Assembly: GCA_021817565.1 (NCBI GenBank) | Contig: JAKAUP010000003.1 | Span: 124,001 to 188,000, forward strand | From: Microcaldota archaeon | GTDB taxonomy: Archaea; Micrarchaeota; Micrarchaeia; Micrarchaeales; Micrarchaeaceae | DNA: 64,000 nucleotides | Direction of reading: 5' to 3' | In this document: one piece after another, positions 9,811-20,508 of the stretch | Layout of the letters: every line of letters begins with the position of its first letter | Position numbering within the stretch: the stretch's first letter is position 1 | Notes under the pieces: generated by a model | Told to the model about the DNA's origin: nothing | The model's database searches: none | What the model saw: only the letters and a program-made list of their open reading frames with translations | Translations under genes and position numbers: made by a program

Positions 9811-10664
9811 GCGGGACCATAGAGAGGGTATTTTCCGGAAGGTGGATTGCAGGTCCATCCATAGCTGATGCTGTGAGAGAGGCGAAGCGTATACAGTCTT
9901 ATCAAATAGTTCCCATAGTCAATTACCTGGGGGAAGCATATAAGGAGAAAAAGAGTGTTGAGAGAACTATACGCATATACATGAAATTGATTGATACGCT
10001 GAAAAGGAATAGGCTTGAGTTTAACATATCATTGAAGCCTTCCCAGCTTGGCGTACTGATAGACAAAGGTTATTGCTCTGCAAACTATTCGAAAGTTGTA
10101 AGGTATGCGAGAAGGGCAGGCATTTTTGTATGGCTGGACATGGAAGAAAGCTCCATAGTTGACGATACGATAGCACTATACAAAAAGGAGATAGGGAATG
10201 GAGGGGTAGGCATATGCATACAGTCTTACCTTAAGAGGAGCGCGGGAGATATAACAAGTATAACAAAGTTGGATGGTGCGGTTATACGCCTTGTCAAGGG
10301 AGCGTATTCAGCTGGAACGGACACTGCATACAATGACAGGGATAAGGTTACGGCAAATTACTACAGGCTCATGCTCCAGCTATTTAAGAACGGGAAGAAA
10401 TTCACCATAGCGACGCACGATGCTAAGATAATATCAAGGGCGCTGGCGCTGAATAAGAGGTATAAGAGGGATGTTACTTTCGCGATGCTTAGGGGGATAA
10501 GGAATGATTATCTGATAAAACTTGCAAAATCAGGGCACAAAACCACGATGTACCTGCCATTTGGGGAGGAATGGATCTCTTACTCCTACAGAAGGCTCAG
10601 AGAGGCAGGCCATCTCTCGCTCATTATAAGATCGCTGCTGGAACCTTCTGCTGAAGGACTATAA
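9807..10664 (+). CDS. Proline dehydrogenase family protein
   Basis: NISLKPSQLG, VWLDMEESS, GAVIRLVKGAYS, IATHDAKI, MLRGIRNDYL. Confidence 0.88.
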   Translation: MSGTIERVFSGRWIAGPSIADAVREAKRIQSYQIVPIVNYLGEAYKEKKSVERTIRIYMKLIDTLKRNRLEFNISLKPSQLGVLIDKGYCSANYSKVVRYARRAGIFVWLDMEESSIVDDTIALYKKEIGNGGVGICIQSYLKRSAGDITSITKLDGAVIRLVKGAYSAGTDTAYNDRDKVTANYYRLMLQLFKNGKKFTIATHDAKIISRALALNKRYKRDVTFAMLRGIRNDYLIKLAKSGHKTTMYLPFGEEWISYSYRRLREAGHLSLIIRSLLEPSAEGL

Positions 10665-10732
10665 TGGATGGAAGGTGTCCACATAAAAATATAAATCTCA
10701 TCTTTACTATCTAGGTACTGACAAGTGCTTAA

Positions 10733-12196
10733 ATGGAGAAATCTTCAGCAGATGATAAAGCGAACCGCAGCATAACGGCTAGCAAGCATGCTAATTTTTC
10801 AGAATGGTATGTGCAGGTGCTCATAAAATCGGATTTTATAGATTATACCTCAGTATCGGGATGCATAGCGTTCAGGCCTGATTCATACTTCGCGTGGGAG
10901 AGAGTGAGGGATTATGTTGATCCGCGACTGAAGGAAGATGGAGTAGAAAACGTTTACTTCCCATCGCTTATACCAGAGCACCTGCTCCAGAAAGAGAAGG
11001 ATCATGTGGAGGGTTTTACACCGGAAGTGGCTTGGGTAACGCAGACGGGCAACAGCAAACTGGATGAAAGGTTGGCAGTGCGCCCCACATCAGAAGCAAT
11101 AATGTATGAGAGTCTTTCTAAGTGGATACGCTCCTGGAGGGATCTGCCCATGAGGTTAAATCAGTGGAACAGCGTGGTGCGCTGGGAATTCAAACATCCG
11201 ACGCCGTTCCTCCGCACAAGGGAATTCCTTTGGAACGAGGGCCACTCGGCTTTCGCCACAAAAGAGGAAGAGGAAGCTGAAATGATGCGCATAATGAACA
11301 TTTACGGACAGGCGCTGAAGGATACAATGGCGATTTTCGGCGTACTCGGGAGAAAGACGCAGAGCGAGAAGTTTGCAGGGGCTGTTGACAGCTTCAGCTT
11401 TGAGCATTTTATGCCAGATGGAAAGGGTGTGCAGGGGCCAGCTTTCCATATGGATGAACAGCTTTTCTCAAAGGCATTCGATATTAGTTTTACCAGAAAG
11501 GACGAGAAAAAAGATTACGTTTACCAGAACACATATGCAATATCTACAAGGGAATTCGGGGTAATGGTAGCTACGCACTCAGACGATAAGGGTCTGGTGA
11601 TGCCGCCAAACATTGCAAGGTTCCAGGTGGTAATAGTTCCGATATACAATGATAAAAACAGGCAGGAAGTGCTTTCGTATGCTGCGGAATTTAAAAAGAT
11701 GCTAGACGGGAAGGCGAGGGTAATACTGGACGACCGCGATGAATATTCGCCTGGTTGGAAGTTCAATGAGTGGGAACTCAAAGGAACGCCGGTAAGAGTT
11801 GAGATAGGGGGCAGAGAGGCGGCAGAGAATGTGCTAACGGTTTACACGCGTTACAACTCGTCTAAGGAGAAGGTTGAAATCCGCGATTTTGTGGACAAGA
11901 TAAAAGATAGGCTGGAAGGCATACAGCAAGCAATGTATCAGAACTCAAAGAGCTTCATGCTTTCTAGGATAAAGAGGTGTACGTCAATTGAAGAGCTGGG
12001 AAGGCTTGTTGAGGGAGGTTTTATGGCACAGGCGCCGTGGTGCGGCTCGGCGGATTGTGAGAAGAGCATAAAGGATAAGACTGGAGCAAAGGCAACGAAC
12101 ATGCCATTTGAAGCGCAGTCGGAAGCGGAAGGGAAAAAGTGCGTTTACTGCGGGAAGGATGCAGCGCACATTGTCAACTTTGCAAGATCGCATTGA
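10733..12196 (+). CDS. proS: Prolyl-tRNA synthetase, archaeal/eukaryotic type
   Basis: FSEWYVQVLIKSDFIDY..GCIAFRP; VRPTSEAIMY; FLRTREFLWNEGHSAFAT. Confidence 0.95.
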   Translation: MEKSSADDKANRSITASKHANFSEWYVQVLIKSDFIDYTSVSGCIAFRPDSYFAWERVRDYVDPRLKEDGVENVYFPSLIPEHLLQKEKDHVEGFTPEVAWVTQTGNSKLDERLAVRPTSEAIMYESLSKWIRSWRDLPMRLNQWNSVVRWEFKHPTPFLRTREFLWNEGHSAFATKEEEEAEMMRIMNIYGQALKDTMAIFGVLGRKTQSEKFAGAVDSFSFEHFMPDGKGVQGPAFHMDEQLFSKAFDISFTRKDEKKDYVYQNTYAISTREFGVMVATHSDDKGLVMPPNIARFQVVIVPIYNDKNRQEVLSYAAEFKKMLDGKARVILDDRDEYSPGWKFNEWELKGTPVRVEIGGREAAENVLTVYTRYNSSKEKVEIRDFVDKIKDRLEGIQQAMYQNSKSFMLSRIKRCTSIEELGRLVEGGFMAQAPWCGSADCEKSIKDKTGAKATNMPFEAQSEAEGKKCVYCGKDAAHIVNFARSH

Positions 12197-12199
12197 CGG

Positions 12200-12272
12200 A
12201 GCCCCGTCATCTAGCGGCCAAGGATAGCGGGCTTTGGACCCGCGCACATCGGTTCGAATCCGGTCGGGGCTA
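12200..12272 (+). tRNA. tRNA-Gln(TTG)
   Basis: AGCCCCG/CGGGGCT acceptor, GCGGG-CTTTGGA-CCCGC anticodon arm, TTCGAAT T-loop. Confidence 0.93.
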
Positions 12273-12610
12273 TATGTGCATTGGGGTTATATATAACTCG
12301 ATGAAATATTCCCTTTTATAACATAGTTTTAGCATGGAAAGGGCTGAGAAAGACTAGGCTATGCTCCCATAATGGCCAATAATGGAAGTAGTGATAGGAT
12401 AAGTATCATGAATACAAAAAACCAGAAAATGATGGTTATGAAGAATCTCTCAGTTTTAAACAGCCATCACGAGCAGATTTACTGATAGCTATTTATCTCC
12501 TTATTAATTAGCCATGCCTTTTGTATCGCGCCAAAACTCCCAAACGCAAAAAGAGGAGCGGAAAGTCGGCAAAATGGTAGAAACAAAAAATGTTTTGCCT
12601 CATATGAAGT

Positions 12611-13465
12611 TTACTTTGTTGCTATTACTCCCCTATAGCTTTTTCTCACGTTTTTAAACCCGGCCTTATATAACCTACTAGTCACTCCCTTCAAGTAGTC
12701 AATTTTATATTCACGCGGTACTCTCCCGCCACCTACAAAATGATAAAGGGATCCGCCCTTCTTCAACACTCTAAATAATTCGGTGTAGAAATCAGCTGAA
12801 TATAGTGTCCCTTCCATCTTCAAGTTTGGCGGATCGTGCAGCATTAAATCGAATTCGTCTGCTTCAAGATATTTGATTGCTGAGCGTATGTCAGAATTAG
12901 CTAGCTCTATCTTTTTATTCTCGAACGCATTTCTGGACCACGGATTTATATGAGCTATCTCTATAACGCTTGGGGAGATTTCATAGGTACGCACCTTCTT
13001 TGCACCGCTGCGTGCTAAATCTATGGCGGTATACCCTAGGCCAAAACAGGTATCAATTACATTTCCGTATATATTTCCAAGAGCACTCACTTTATTACGC
13101 GCTTCTTCGACAGGGTTGGAATATGATACGGCATGCATCATATTACCATTTATCCATAAAGTAGGAGACCGGTCTATGCGTGGTTCGTATAACTTGTATA
13201 CTCTGTTGTTCTCAAACGAATATATGAATGTCAAGTTTCCGCCCCCCACTAGAAAACAATCTTCAGGGCGTCGTCTTTTGTTTATTTTTTCAAGTTGTTT
13301 TAATTCTATCCTCTGCCCGTCTTGAAAAACAATCTCAGTTTCGTATTTTATTACTGTGCTGTAGGTTAATCCGAGATCCAAACTTATGGATATATCGCCA
13401 ATTTTGTGCTTCAAAATTTCGGTTATATGATAGCCGGAAACAACTAACTGCTGGTTTCTACTCAT
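12611..13465 (-). CDS. SAM-dependent methyltransferase, spermidine-synthase-like fold
   Basis: VIDTCFGLGYTAIDLARSGAKKVRTYEIS; LMLHDPPNLKMEG. Confidence 0.75.
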   Translation of the reverse strand: MSRNQQLVVSGYHITEILKHKIGDISISLDLGLTYSTVIKYETEIVFQDGQRIELKQLEKINKRRRPEDCFLVGGGNLTFIYSFENNRVYKLYEPRIDRSPTLWINGNMMHAVSYSNPVEEARNKVSALGNIYGNVIDTCFGLGYTAIDLARSGAKKVRTYEISPSVIEIAHINPWSRNAFENKKIELANSDIRSAIKYLEADEFDLMLHDPPNLKMEGTLYSADFYTELFRVLKKGGSLYHFVGGGRVPREYKIDYLKGVTSRLYKAGFKNVRKSYRGVIATK

Positions 13466-13716
13466 AAAAAGACTTCACACAATGGAATCAAACGTTTTAA
13501 CATGTATTTTGGCCGTGATTATGGTTTCCAGTACAACCACGCATTTCTTGTAGTACGTCTCTCTTTGAATTTATCCCAAAGCCCCAAAGGAATTTGGGTT
13601 TCACATATTTTTCTTGCTCCTTTCCCACTTTTTCACCTTGATATGTTTTTGTATACATACTTTTATAACATATCACACCTTGTTTTCAGCGCGCCCTTTA
13701 TTGTAGAGTGTTTGCA

Positions 13717-14424
13717 TTAGTCCCTTTTGAAGAAATTGAAGTACGGTTTCCTCGTTACCTTATAAAAGATTGTGTCGGATATAATGAGCCCGAATAGGAC
13801 CATTAACCATACACCCAGTCCGAAGATATGTTCCTGATAGGGATAATGCGAAAGTCTCCATATATATACCAGAATTATAAACACGTAAACGAACGACCTT
13901 TTGTTTTTTAATCTGGCTGGCAGGTTTTGGATTATTTGAACGAGAAAAAGGAGACTGATTACGATTGCGGTGAAGATGATGTCAACGCTGAACAACGAGG
14001 TTCCGCCTTGGAAGCACTTTGTGGAATTGAGATAGAAAGGCGCTATTATCAGCTGGGTTATGTATATGCCTAAAAGGAAAAGATTGATCTTGGGCCTTTT
14101 TATTACATACGACAGTGGGAGAAATAGCAGTACCACTAATACGGTATAGAATAGGTTGTATTGATATGAAACGGCATTTGGGAGCGTTGTTTCTGTGTAC
14201 GCATTAAACGGCCCTATTATACTCCCATATATTTTTCCTGCAAACGTAGACGTATTTGTATAGAGACAGGTTTGCGCTGGACTGTTTACTTGATAAAGTG
14301 TGCTTACGAGTAGGATAATACAAACTAGGATTATTGGGATGTAGTATAATTTATTCATTTTACTACCATAATACTTTACCTTTGTTATCTTGTTTTCTTT
14401 ACTTATTCCTTTCCCTGAAGACAC
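13717..14424 (-). CDS. Multi-pass membrane protein, unknown
   Basis: Multiple hydrophobic segments; no recognised motif. Confidence 0.5.
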   Translation of the reverse strand: MSSGKGISKENKITKVKYYGSKMNKLYYIPIILVCIILLVSTLYQVNSPAQTCLYTNTSTFAGKIYGSIIGPFNAYTETTLPNAVSYQYNLFYTVLVVLLFLPLSYVIKRPKINLFLLGIYITQLIIAPFYLNSTKCFQGGTSLFSVDIIFTAIVISLLFLVQIIQNLPARLKNKRSFVYVFIILVYIWRLSHYPYQEHIFGLGVWLMVLFGLIISDTIFYKVTRKPYFNFFKRD

Positions 14425-14473
14425 CAGCTACCGAAAGGCCCGAATTTGGAAAGACATGCCCTATTCGCCACAG

Positions 14474-15358
14474 TTATATGGATATGGCAATTATACCGAG
14501 AAGGATTGCGATGGCGCCTATGTACTGGTTATAGGTTGGTCTCTCCTTGAATATGAACATTGCGAGCGCTATTGTGACTGCGGGTGCTGCCGAGGCAATC
14601 GGAGCCACTACTGCAATGTAGTTTCTTGTTATCCCTGCCCCAAATGTGAAGTTTCCGATGAGGCTCGCAAGGCCTGCTACAAGTATTGCCAATATCCATA
14701 TCCTACTTTTGTCAACTTTCCTGCTTCTTCGCTTTACGCTGCCTGCAATGACCGCAGATATCACCAGCGATGGAATAACATAAAGCACGCCAGCTGGAAA
14801 TATGCCAATCCTATATATGAGAAGTCCCAAGAAGAATGAAAATATGCCCCAGAGCAGCGCGGCAAAAATCCCGTACTCGACTCCGACAACCATGTTCTTT
14901 CTACTCAGTTTCAACTTTATTATGTCGCGCGGGTTGAATGACTCAAGCACAACGCCGCACACAATCATCCCGATTCCCAGAATCTGGATATATGCAAGCT
15001 TCTCTCCGAGTATGATTACGCTGAGTGCAACTGTGAGCACAGCCCATGTTGACGCTACCGGCGATACGATAAAGAGGCTTCCCAGTTCTGATCCTTTCGC
15101 AAAACTCATTGCGGCAAAAACACCGGTTATCCCCAGTATCATTATAAGCAGCAAATCCATGTTGTCTAGATTGAGCCTTTGATGCATGTAGATGAGGAGG
15201 ATAACCCCAATCGCCATTACAACGAATATGTAGAAAGTCGCATTTTTGTGCCCGATTTTTCTTGAGGTAAATGCGTAGAGGAAATCGGCTATTCCCCAAA
15301 GAAACATTGTTAATATTCCGAAGAGTATGGCGAAACCAATCAGGAAGACACCTGTCAA
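14474..15358 (-). CDS. EamA/DMT-family transporter
   Basis: Ten hydrophobic segments; repeated VASTWAVLTVALSVIILGEKL / VAPIASAAPAVTIALAMFIFKERPTYNQYIGAIAILLGI. Confidence 0.85.
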   Translation of the reverse strand: MTGVFLIGFAILFGILTMFLWGIADFLYAFTSRKIGHKNATFYIFVVMAIGVILLIYMHQRLNLDNMDLLLIMILGITGVFAAMSFAKGSELGSLFIVSPVASTWAVLTVALSVIILGEKLAYIQILGIGMIVCGVVLESFNPRDIIKLKLSRKNMVVGVEYGIFAALLWGIFSFFLGLLIYRIGIFPAGVLYVIPSLVISAVIAGSVKRRSRKVDKSRIWILAILVAGLASLIGNFTFGAGITRNYIAVVAPIASAAPAVTIALAMFIFKERPTYNQYIGAIAILLGIIAISI

Positions 15359-16452
15359 TAGCTTGTTAGGTTGGATAGGTCTGCGCCGGCATAAGTTTCT
15401 ATGTTGACTGTGTCACTTGGCACGTATTCGAATTCGTGTTCCTTGTAGAGTATTGTTATTGCAAGCGCTAAGAACGAGATTATGGCGATGATAAGTATAT
15501 AGTCACGTATGTAAACGAGGTAAGCATACGAGAACGCCGTTACCGAAAATATATTTATTGCAACGCTGTATATGAAGGAGCGCGTTGTATTGGCAAGCAT
15601 CGATATTCCGGCGATAAAGCTGAGCAGGGAGATGATTGCGCCTAGTATCGGAAACAGGTTCACAAAGTTCTCAAATTGGATTAGGCCGGAAAAATTCCCG
15701 TGGATAACATTTGGAAGAACCATGAAAAGCTTGCTTCCTTGATATATTACCTGATTGTAACCGAAGTATACGAACAGTATAAACATGAGCATCATGAGCG
15801 CGCCAGCGCATACCTGCACATACTGATAACTGGTGTTTTTATTCTCTACGGGCTTCTCACTCTTGTCAACATCCTCCAGGCAGAATGGATTCCCGTCCTT
15901 TTCTATTATATCTTCATAGCAAAATGGCCTACCGCAGTATTTGCATATGTTGTATGCGTTTCGCCAGGGGTGCCAGATGCATCTGAGGGAGCCGTCGCTC
16001 TCTTTCTCCTCCCTTTCGGTAAGATAACCAGGTGGGACGCCGGCAGCCTCTATCTGTTGCGATGTGAATGATTTTACTGAAGCAGGCTTTGTCTCACCCT
16101 GCTCGACATAATTGGCTTTGTTTATGAGTTCTGAGCTTTTAACACTCTCAACCTTCCCGGGTTTTCCTAGAACCGATGCGGGTTGGGACGCCTTCTGCTG
16201 GATGGCTGTTGGGGCGACTTGCTGCGCCGCCATCTTTGTTGCTATGAGCGAGTCTTGCGCTGCGCTTATCTTTACTGCAAGCACTTTCGCTTGCGCTATC
16301 ATAGAATTAAGCTGCGCGATGTCTTTAGCTGCGTCCCTTTTGAGCTTCATATCCTTTGAGACCGCCTCTTTCTGCTTGATGATGCTGGCCGAAAGCGACC
16401 TCATCTGCGCTATCATCTGCTGAATCTCACGCTCAAGCGATTCCTCCGACAT
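15355..16452 (-). CDS. Coiled-coil, B-box-like zinc and membrane protein
   Basis: CIWHPWRNAYNICKYCGRPFCYEDIIEKDGNPFCLED followed by transmembrane segments. Confidence 0.6.
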   Translation of the reverse strand: MSEESLEREIQQMIAQMRSLSASIIKQKEAVSKDMKLKRDAAKDIAQLNSMIAQAKVLAVKISAAQDSLIATKMAAQQVAPTAIQQKASQPASVLGKPGKVESVKSSELINKANYVEQGETKPASVKSFTSQQIEAAGVPPGYLTEREEKESDGSLRCIWHPWRNAYNICKYCGRPFCYEDIIEKDGNPFCLEDVDKSEKPVENKNTSYQYVQVCAGALMMLMFILFVYFGYNQVIYQGSKLFMVLPNVIHGNFSGLIQFENFVNLFPILGAIISLLSFIAGISMLANTTRSFIYSVAINIFSVTAFSYAYLVYIRDYILIIAIISFLALAITILYKEHEFEYVPSDTVNIETYAGADLSNLTSY

Positions 16453-16454
16453 GC

Positions 16455-16874
16455 TTAACCACTCTTAAGCTTCGATATTTCCTTCTGCTTTTCGCTTATC
16501 TTATCAAGCATCTCCAACACATTGTCCACGCTTTCTTCTATCTCGTTTATCTGCTCGTCAGGATTGACGATTAGCGATATTCCTTTTTGGACGGTTGGCT
16601 GTTGGGATTGGATTTGCGGTTGGGGCTGAATCTGCTTCTGCGCAGCCTTTGACTGCGCGAGTATCTTCGCCTTCTCCCGCTTCTCCTTGATCTCGTTTAC
16701 CGCTCCCTTTGCCTCTGCCTTTATAGGCTTTATTATGTCCTCCTTTATAAAATCAAAATCGATCGAATGGCTCGGGTTTTTCCCAAGAGGCGTTTTATTG
16801 CCTTCCTGTTTCTGTGTTTTCCTTTCTGCCCTCATTCTGAATATAAGCAGATCCTTGTCGGGATTTATTGTCAT
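16455..16874 (-). CDS. Hypothetical coiled-coil protein
   Basis: Tightly packed (overlaps upstream S26e frame), Gln/Lys/Glu-rich. Confidence 0.5.
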   Translation of the reverse strand: MTINPDKDLLIFRMRAERKTQKQEGNKTPLGKNPSHSIDFDFIKEDIIKPIKAEAKGAVNEIKEKREKAKILAQSKAAQKQIQPQPQIQSQQPTVQKGISLIVNPDEQINEIEESVDNVLEMLDKISEKQKEISKLKSG

Positions 16875-17137
16875 CTGAACGACCTTTCGGAACGCTCCCT
16901 CGCCTCTCTCTTCTTTTTCTCGAATATGCCCCTGTGCTTTGCACAGCTTACGCAGTAGTATATCTTCCTCTTCTCAAAAAGTCTCACGTCTTTTGTAGTA
17001 TTCATGCCTGTGCCTATACTGAGCGCCTTCTCATAAGCAACGGCCTTGTTTCTTGGAGTCTTTCTTCCGCATGATTCGCAAACTACGATTGTATTCTTAC
17101 CTCTCAACTTAAACACCTGTATTATATTCAATACCAA
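16871..17137 (-). CDS. Ribosomal protein S26e
   Basis: VVCESCGRKTPRNKAV...KIYYCVSCAKHRGIFEKKKREARERSERSFR matches S26e signature; start uncertain. Confidence 0.8.
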   Translation of the reverse strand: MVLNIIQVFKLRGKNTIVVCESCGRKTPRNKAVAYEKALSIGTGMNTTKDVRLFEKRKIYYCVSCAKHRGIFEKKKREARERSERSFR

Positions 17138-17178
17138 ATATTAAAATATGCGATGATTCAAATTTTTACAGCGATACG

Positions 17179-17520
17179 ATGCAGTCCATGGACGTTCCCT
17201 GTTCTTCCGACATAAGAGAAGCGATGTCTGCGGTAAAGATAGCTGTGGCGATATCCCTCTCGAAGGAGAGCAATATGCGAAATATCGAGATAGGGAAATC
17301 GCTCGGAGTAAGCGGTGCGGCCGTGACAAAGTATCTCTCCGGAAACTATTCGCGGAAGACAGCAAGGCTCGTATCTTACGTGATTGAAAAGAGAATGGAG
17401 AGGGGAGTAATGCGTTCGGTCTTATCGGATCTGGACGCGGAAAAGACTGAAGCGGAGGTCGAGCGTGCGGCTGCGCTTTTGCTGCTTGGCAAGCGTCTAT
17501 CTTCTCGACTTAAAGAATAG
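17179..17520 (+). CDS. HTH transcriptional regulator
   Basis: MRNIEIGKSLGVSGAAVTKYLSG helix-turn-helix. Confidence 0.7.
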   Translation: MQSMDVPCSSDIREAMSAVKIAVAISLSKESNMRNIEIGKSLGVSGAAVTKYLSGNYSRKTARLVSYVIEKRMERGVMRSVLSDLDAEKTEAEVERAAALLLLGKRLSSRLKE

Positions 17521-18078
17521 AATCTCGCTGCCCGCGTTCTCCATTTGGATCCTTGCGACATCCTGCTTCCTCCTAAAGCCAGGCATGAGCGCCTCTGTAT
17601 ACCTCATCCCTCTCGTTATGTCGAATATGCTGCATATTATTAGGTAGAAGCGCTCCGCCTGCTTCAGCTCTCCGGAGTTTAACAGATCCGTAATCTCTCT
17701 CCTAAGCTCGCCGACAACGTCCATCATGCCAAGAAGGTACGCTTCGGCTGACACTCCAAGTTCGGAGATGCTCGGCACGGTTGCCCCCTTCTTTATGGAG
17801 TAGAGCGCCTCCGCTTCAGTGTATTCCTGAAGGGCTTGGAGCGCATGCCACCTGAACTCCCTGTCCACAGCCTTTAGCTTGTTTGCATAGTTTCTGAGCT
17901 TTTCCATAGAATCTTTGGATACGCTGCCTGCGTGTATCGCTGCGATTATCTTACCTGCAACCCTTATCGTGCTCTTTGATATCTCGTTTATCTCGTCCAA
18001 TGCCCTCTGCCTTGCCTCTATCTCCTGCTCAGCCTTGATGAATTCCTTTTCTATCCTTGCATTCTCATTCTTCTTCAT
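17497..18078 (-). CDS. Translin family protein
   Basis: RQRALDEINEISKSTIRVAGKIIAAIH...GMMDVVGELRREITDLLNSGELKQAERFYLIICSIFD. Confidence 0.8.
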   Translation of the reverse strand: MKKNENARIEKEFIKAEQEIEARQRALDEINEISKSTIRVAGKIIAAIHAGSVSKDSMEKLRNYANKLKAVDREFRWHALQALQEYTEAEALYSIKKGATVPSISELGVSAEAYLLGMMDVVGELRREITDLLNSGELKQAERFYLIICSIFDITRGMRYTEALMPGFRRKQDVARIQMENAGSEILFFKSRR

Positions 18079-18089
18079 AATACCACGAT

Positions 18090-18953
18090 TTAGAAGGTGC
18101 CGCGTCCATACCAAAAGATGTACTGCTGGGCGAATCCCGCCAGACTTCCCCACTTCTTGTCTGCATACGCATGTATATCCTTTATGCTCCGCTTTTCGCC
18201 CTTGAAGTACATCAGTTCCATGCTTCTTTTTACCCAAACGTCTATAGGAAAGGCTTCAAGCTTGCCGTAACCCATAAGCGCTATGCAATCCGCAACCTTG
18301 TCTCCGACCCCGTCAATAAGAAGCAGTTCTTCTTTGAGCTCGGTGTAGCCCAATTTTGATAGTGAGCCGAGCTCTATGTTTTTACTGCAGTACTCTGCAG
18401 CGCTCTTGATGTACTTTCCCCTGAAACCTGTGCCGCACTTGATTATCTCTTCAAGCCTTGCGTCTGCAAGCGCCTCTGCTGATGGAAATGTGTGTATTGT
18501 TTCTCCGCCGAAGCCCTCTATCTCCTCCCCGAAAGAAACCATCATCCCTTTTATTATCTTTCTTATTCTCTTTAGATTGTTGAACTGGGAGACTATGAAG
18601 CATATGGTTGTCTCCCATGGATCGTTCTTCGTAATCCTCATTCCCCTGTATTTCTCTATCGCAGTAGATATCTTCCTGTCTGTTTTTATCGAATCGTACA
18701 TTGATTCTATGTCGTCGCCGAGCCTGAATCTCGACATTATCTCTCCGACCGCGCTCTTCCCGTCTGACCTCCTCGCGCTTATTGAGGTGGATGACAGTCC
18801 TTGTTTGAATCTGGCTTCCACTGCTGTATTCCCGACCGGGTATGTTATAATACTTATCTCGGGATTGTAATCCGCATAGAACGTGAGCGGCTGGCCGCTC
18901 TCTATGGTGTATCTTGGGTGCAAGTCCCTTGCCAGAATTGTCTCGCCACTCAA
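18090..18953 (-). CDS. ogg: 8-oxoguanine DNA glycosylase (HhH-GPD)
   Basis: LLIDGVGDKVADCIALMGYGKLEAFPIDVWVKRSM; NDPWETTICFIVSQFNN. Confidence 0.88.
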   Translation of the reverse strand: MSGETILARDLHPRYTIESGQPLTFYADYNPEISIITYPVGNTAVEARFKQGLSSTSISARRSDGKSAVGEIMSRFRLGDDIESMYDSIKTDRKISTAIEKYRGMRITKNDPWETTICFIVSQFNNLKRIRKIIKGMMVSFGEEIEGFGGETIHTFPSAEALADARLEEIIKCGTGFRGKYIKSAAEYCSKNIELGSLSKLGYTELKEELLLIDGVGDKVADCIALMGYGKLEAFPIDVWVKRSMELMYFKGEKRSIKDIHAYADKKWGSLAGFAQQYIFWYGRGTF

Positions 18954-18957
18954 AAGA

Positions 18958-20469
18958 TTACCTTATCTGCTTCCAATCAGTTCTTGTCTGCTTTGTGTCA
19001 GACGCGTTCCTTACCGTAACCGTCTCGTCCTTAAGCGTATCATAATCTACTGTTATGGTGTTCCGTATGCCCATCTCGTCCGCTTTCGCATATCTTTTCC
19101 CTATGCTGCCGCTTTCCGAGTAGAATACAGATGCCCCGTCGTTTATCAGCTTTGCCCTTATTGCTGCGGCCTTATCAGTAAGCTGCTGGTCTTTCTGCAA
19201 CGGAAATAATGCGTATTTGTATGGGGCCACGTGTTCGTTGAGGAGGAGAAGGCTCCATTCTCTTCCCTCAGTCTTGTATATCGAGTTATACATAATGGAC
19301 CAGAAAAGCCTATCTGTACCAAAACTAACTTCCACAACGTGCGGCACAATGTTCTTATTGTTGCTCAGTACCGACATGTTCTTTTTGGAATTGTTCTGGT
19401 GATTCATCAGGTCAAAGTCAGTCCTATAAGCATTCCCTATCAGTTCCTCAAATCCCTCGTTTACCCTCACTTCCACATCGATATTCCTTTTCGAGTAGTG
19501 CGGAAGTTCGTCATCAAGAAGATCCCTCAGGCGTATCAGCTCGTTGCCTATCCCAAGCCCATTTAGGAATTCGATCTCCTTTGAGAGCAGCATCGCATAA
19601 AGATGGTTCGGTATCACTTTCCTGTCAAGAAGCTCCCCTATGCTTAACGCCTCGACCTCGGTTCCGCGGTTTGCCTGTGCATCCCTTGAGAGGAAGTTTA
19701 CCTTGCAGGCGGTGTATGATTCTGCATCCTTCTCTATAGAGGAAAGGTCTTCCGGATCGAAAAAGTACTCTATTTCCATCTGCGAGAATTCTCTCATGCG
19801 TATGAGCATGTTCCTTGGGGATATCTCGTTCCTGAATACTTTTCCGGATTGTCCTATCCCAACGGGCAGTTTCAGACCGTAGTTCCTGAATATCTCCTTG
19901 AAATCCAGGAATATGCCCTGGGCAGTCTCAGGCCTCAGATACCCTATCTGCTTGTTTGATGGGCCGATTTTTGTCTCGAACATGAGGTTGAATTTACCTA
20001 TGGTTCCCAGCTCGCTCTTGCACTTGAGACATTTGAGGTTTTCCTTTATCATCGACTCCATCTCTTCGGAGGCCGCATGCTTCACCTTTTCCTTTCTTGC
20101 CTCGTCCTTTATGCTTCCGAAATATTCCTCGAGTAGCTTGTCAGCGCGGTAGCTGCTCCCGCATTTAGGGCAGTTGACTATTGGGTCGACAAAGTTCTTG
20201 AGGTGGCCGCTTGCCTCGAATACCCTTTCCGGGTATATGATTGTGCCCTCAATCTCAAGGTTTCCCATTCCATCTATGAAGAACTTTCTCCAGAAATTCT
20301 CGATGTTGTGTTTTATCCTGGTGCCTATCGGACCATAGTCGTAGAAGCCCGCAACCTCGCCGTAGACCTCGAATGCGGGTATTATTATGCTTCGCCTAGT
20401 GCAGAGATTGACTAGACTGTTCATGTCCTGCTTCTCCATAGAACCAACAGAATAGAAAGATGCTCTCAA
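18958..20469 (-). CDS. glyS: Glycyl-tRNA synthetase
   Basis: RRSIIIPAFEVYGEVAGFYDYGPIG; RPETAQGIFLDFKEIF; FRNEISPRNMLIRMREFSQMEIEYF. Confidence 0.95.
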   Translation of the reverse strand: MRASFYSVGSMEKQDMNSLVNLCTRRSIIIPAFEVYGEVAGFYDYGPIGTRIKHNIENFWRKFFIDGMGNLEIEGTIIYPERVFEASGHLKNFVDPIVNCPKCGSSYRADKLLEEYFGSIKDEARKEKVKHAASEEMESMIKENLKCLKCKSELGTIGKFNLMFETKIGPSNKQIGYLRPETAQGIFLDFKEIFRNYGLKLPVGIGQSGKVFRNEISPRNMLIRMREFSQMEIEYFFDPEDLSSIEKDAESYTACKVNFLSRDAQANRGTEVEALSIGELLDRKVIPNHLYAMLLSKEIEFLNGLGIGNELIRLRDLLDDELPHYSKRNIDVEVRVNEGFEELIGNAYRTDFDLMNHQNNSKKNMSVLSNNKNIVPHVVEVSFGTDRLFWSIMYNSIYKTEGREWSLLLLNEHVAPYKYALFPLQKDQQLTDKAAAIRAKLINDGASVFYSESGSIGKRYAKADEMGIRNTITVDYDTLKDETVTVRNASDTKQTRTDWKQIR

Positions 20470-20508
20470 ATCTTATATTTATATCTTTTGTGCTTTCGTG
20501 CGGATGGT

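Noticed and set aside
12358-12495. Short Met/Asn-rich ORF (MANNGSSDRISIMNTKNQK...)
   Set aside because: Too short and compositionally simple to support; could be spurious.
13502-13720. 72-aa plus-strand ORF in intergenic region
   Set aside because: No motif, no clear promoter or codon bias; insufficient evidence.
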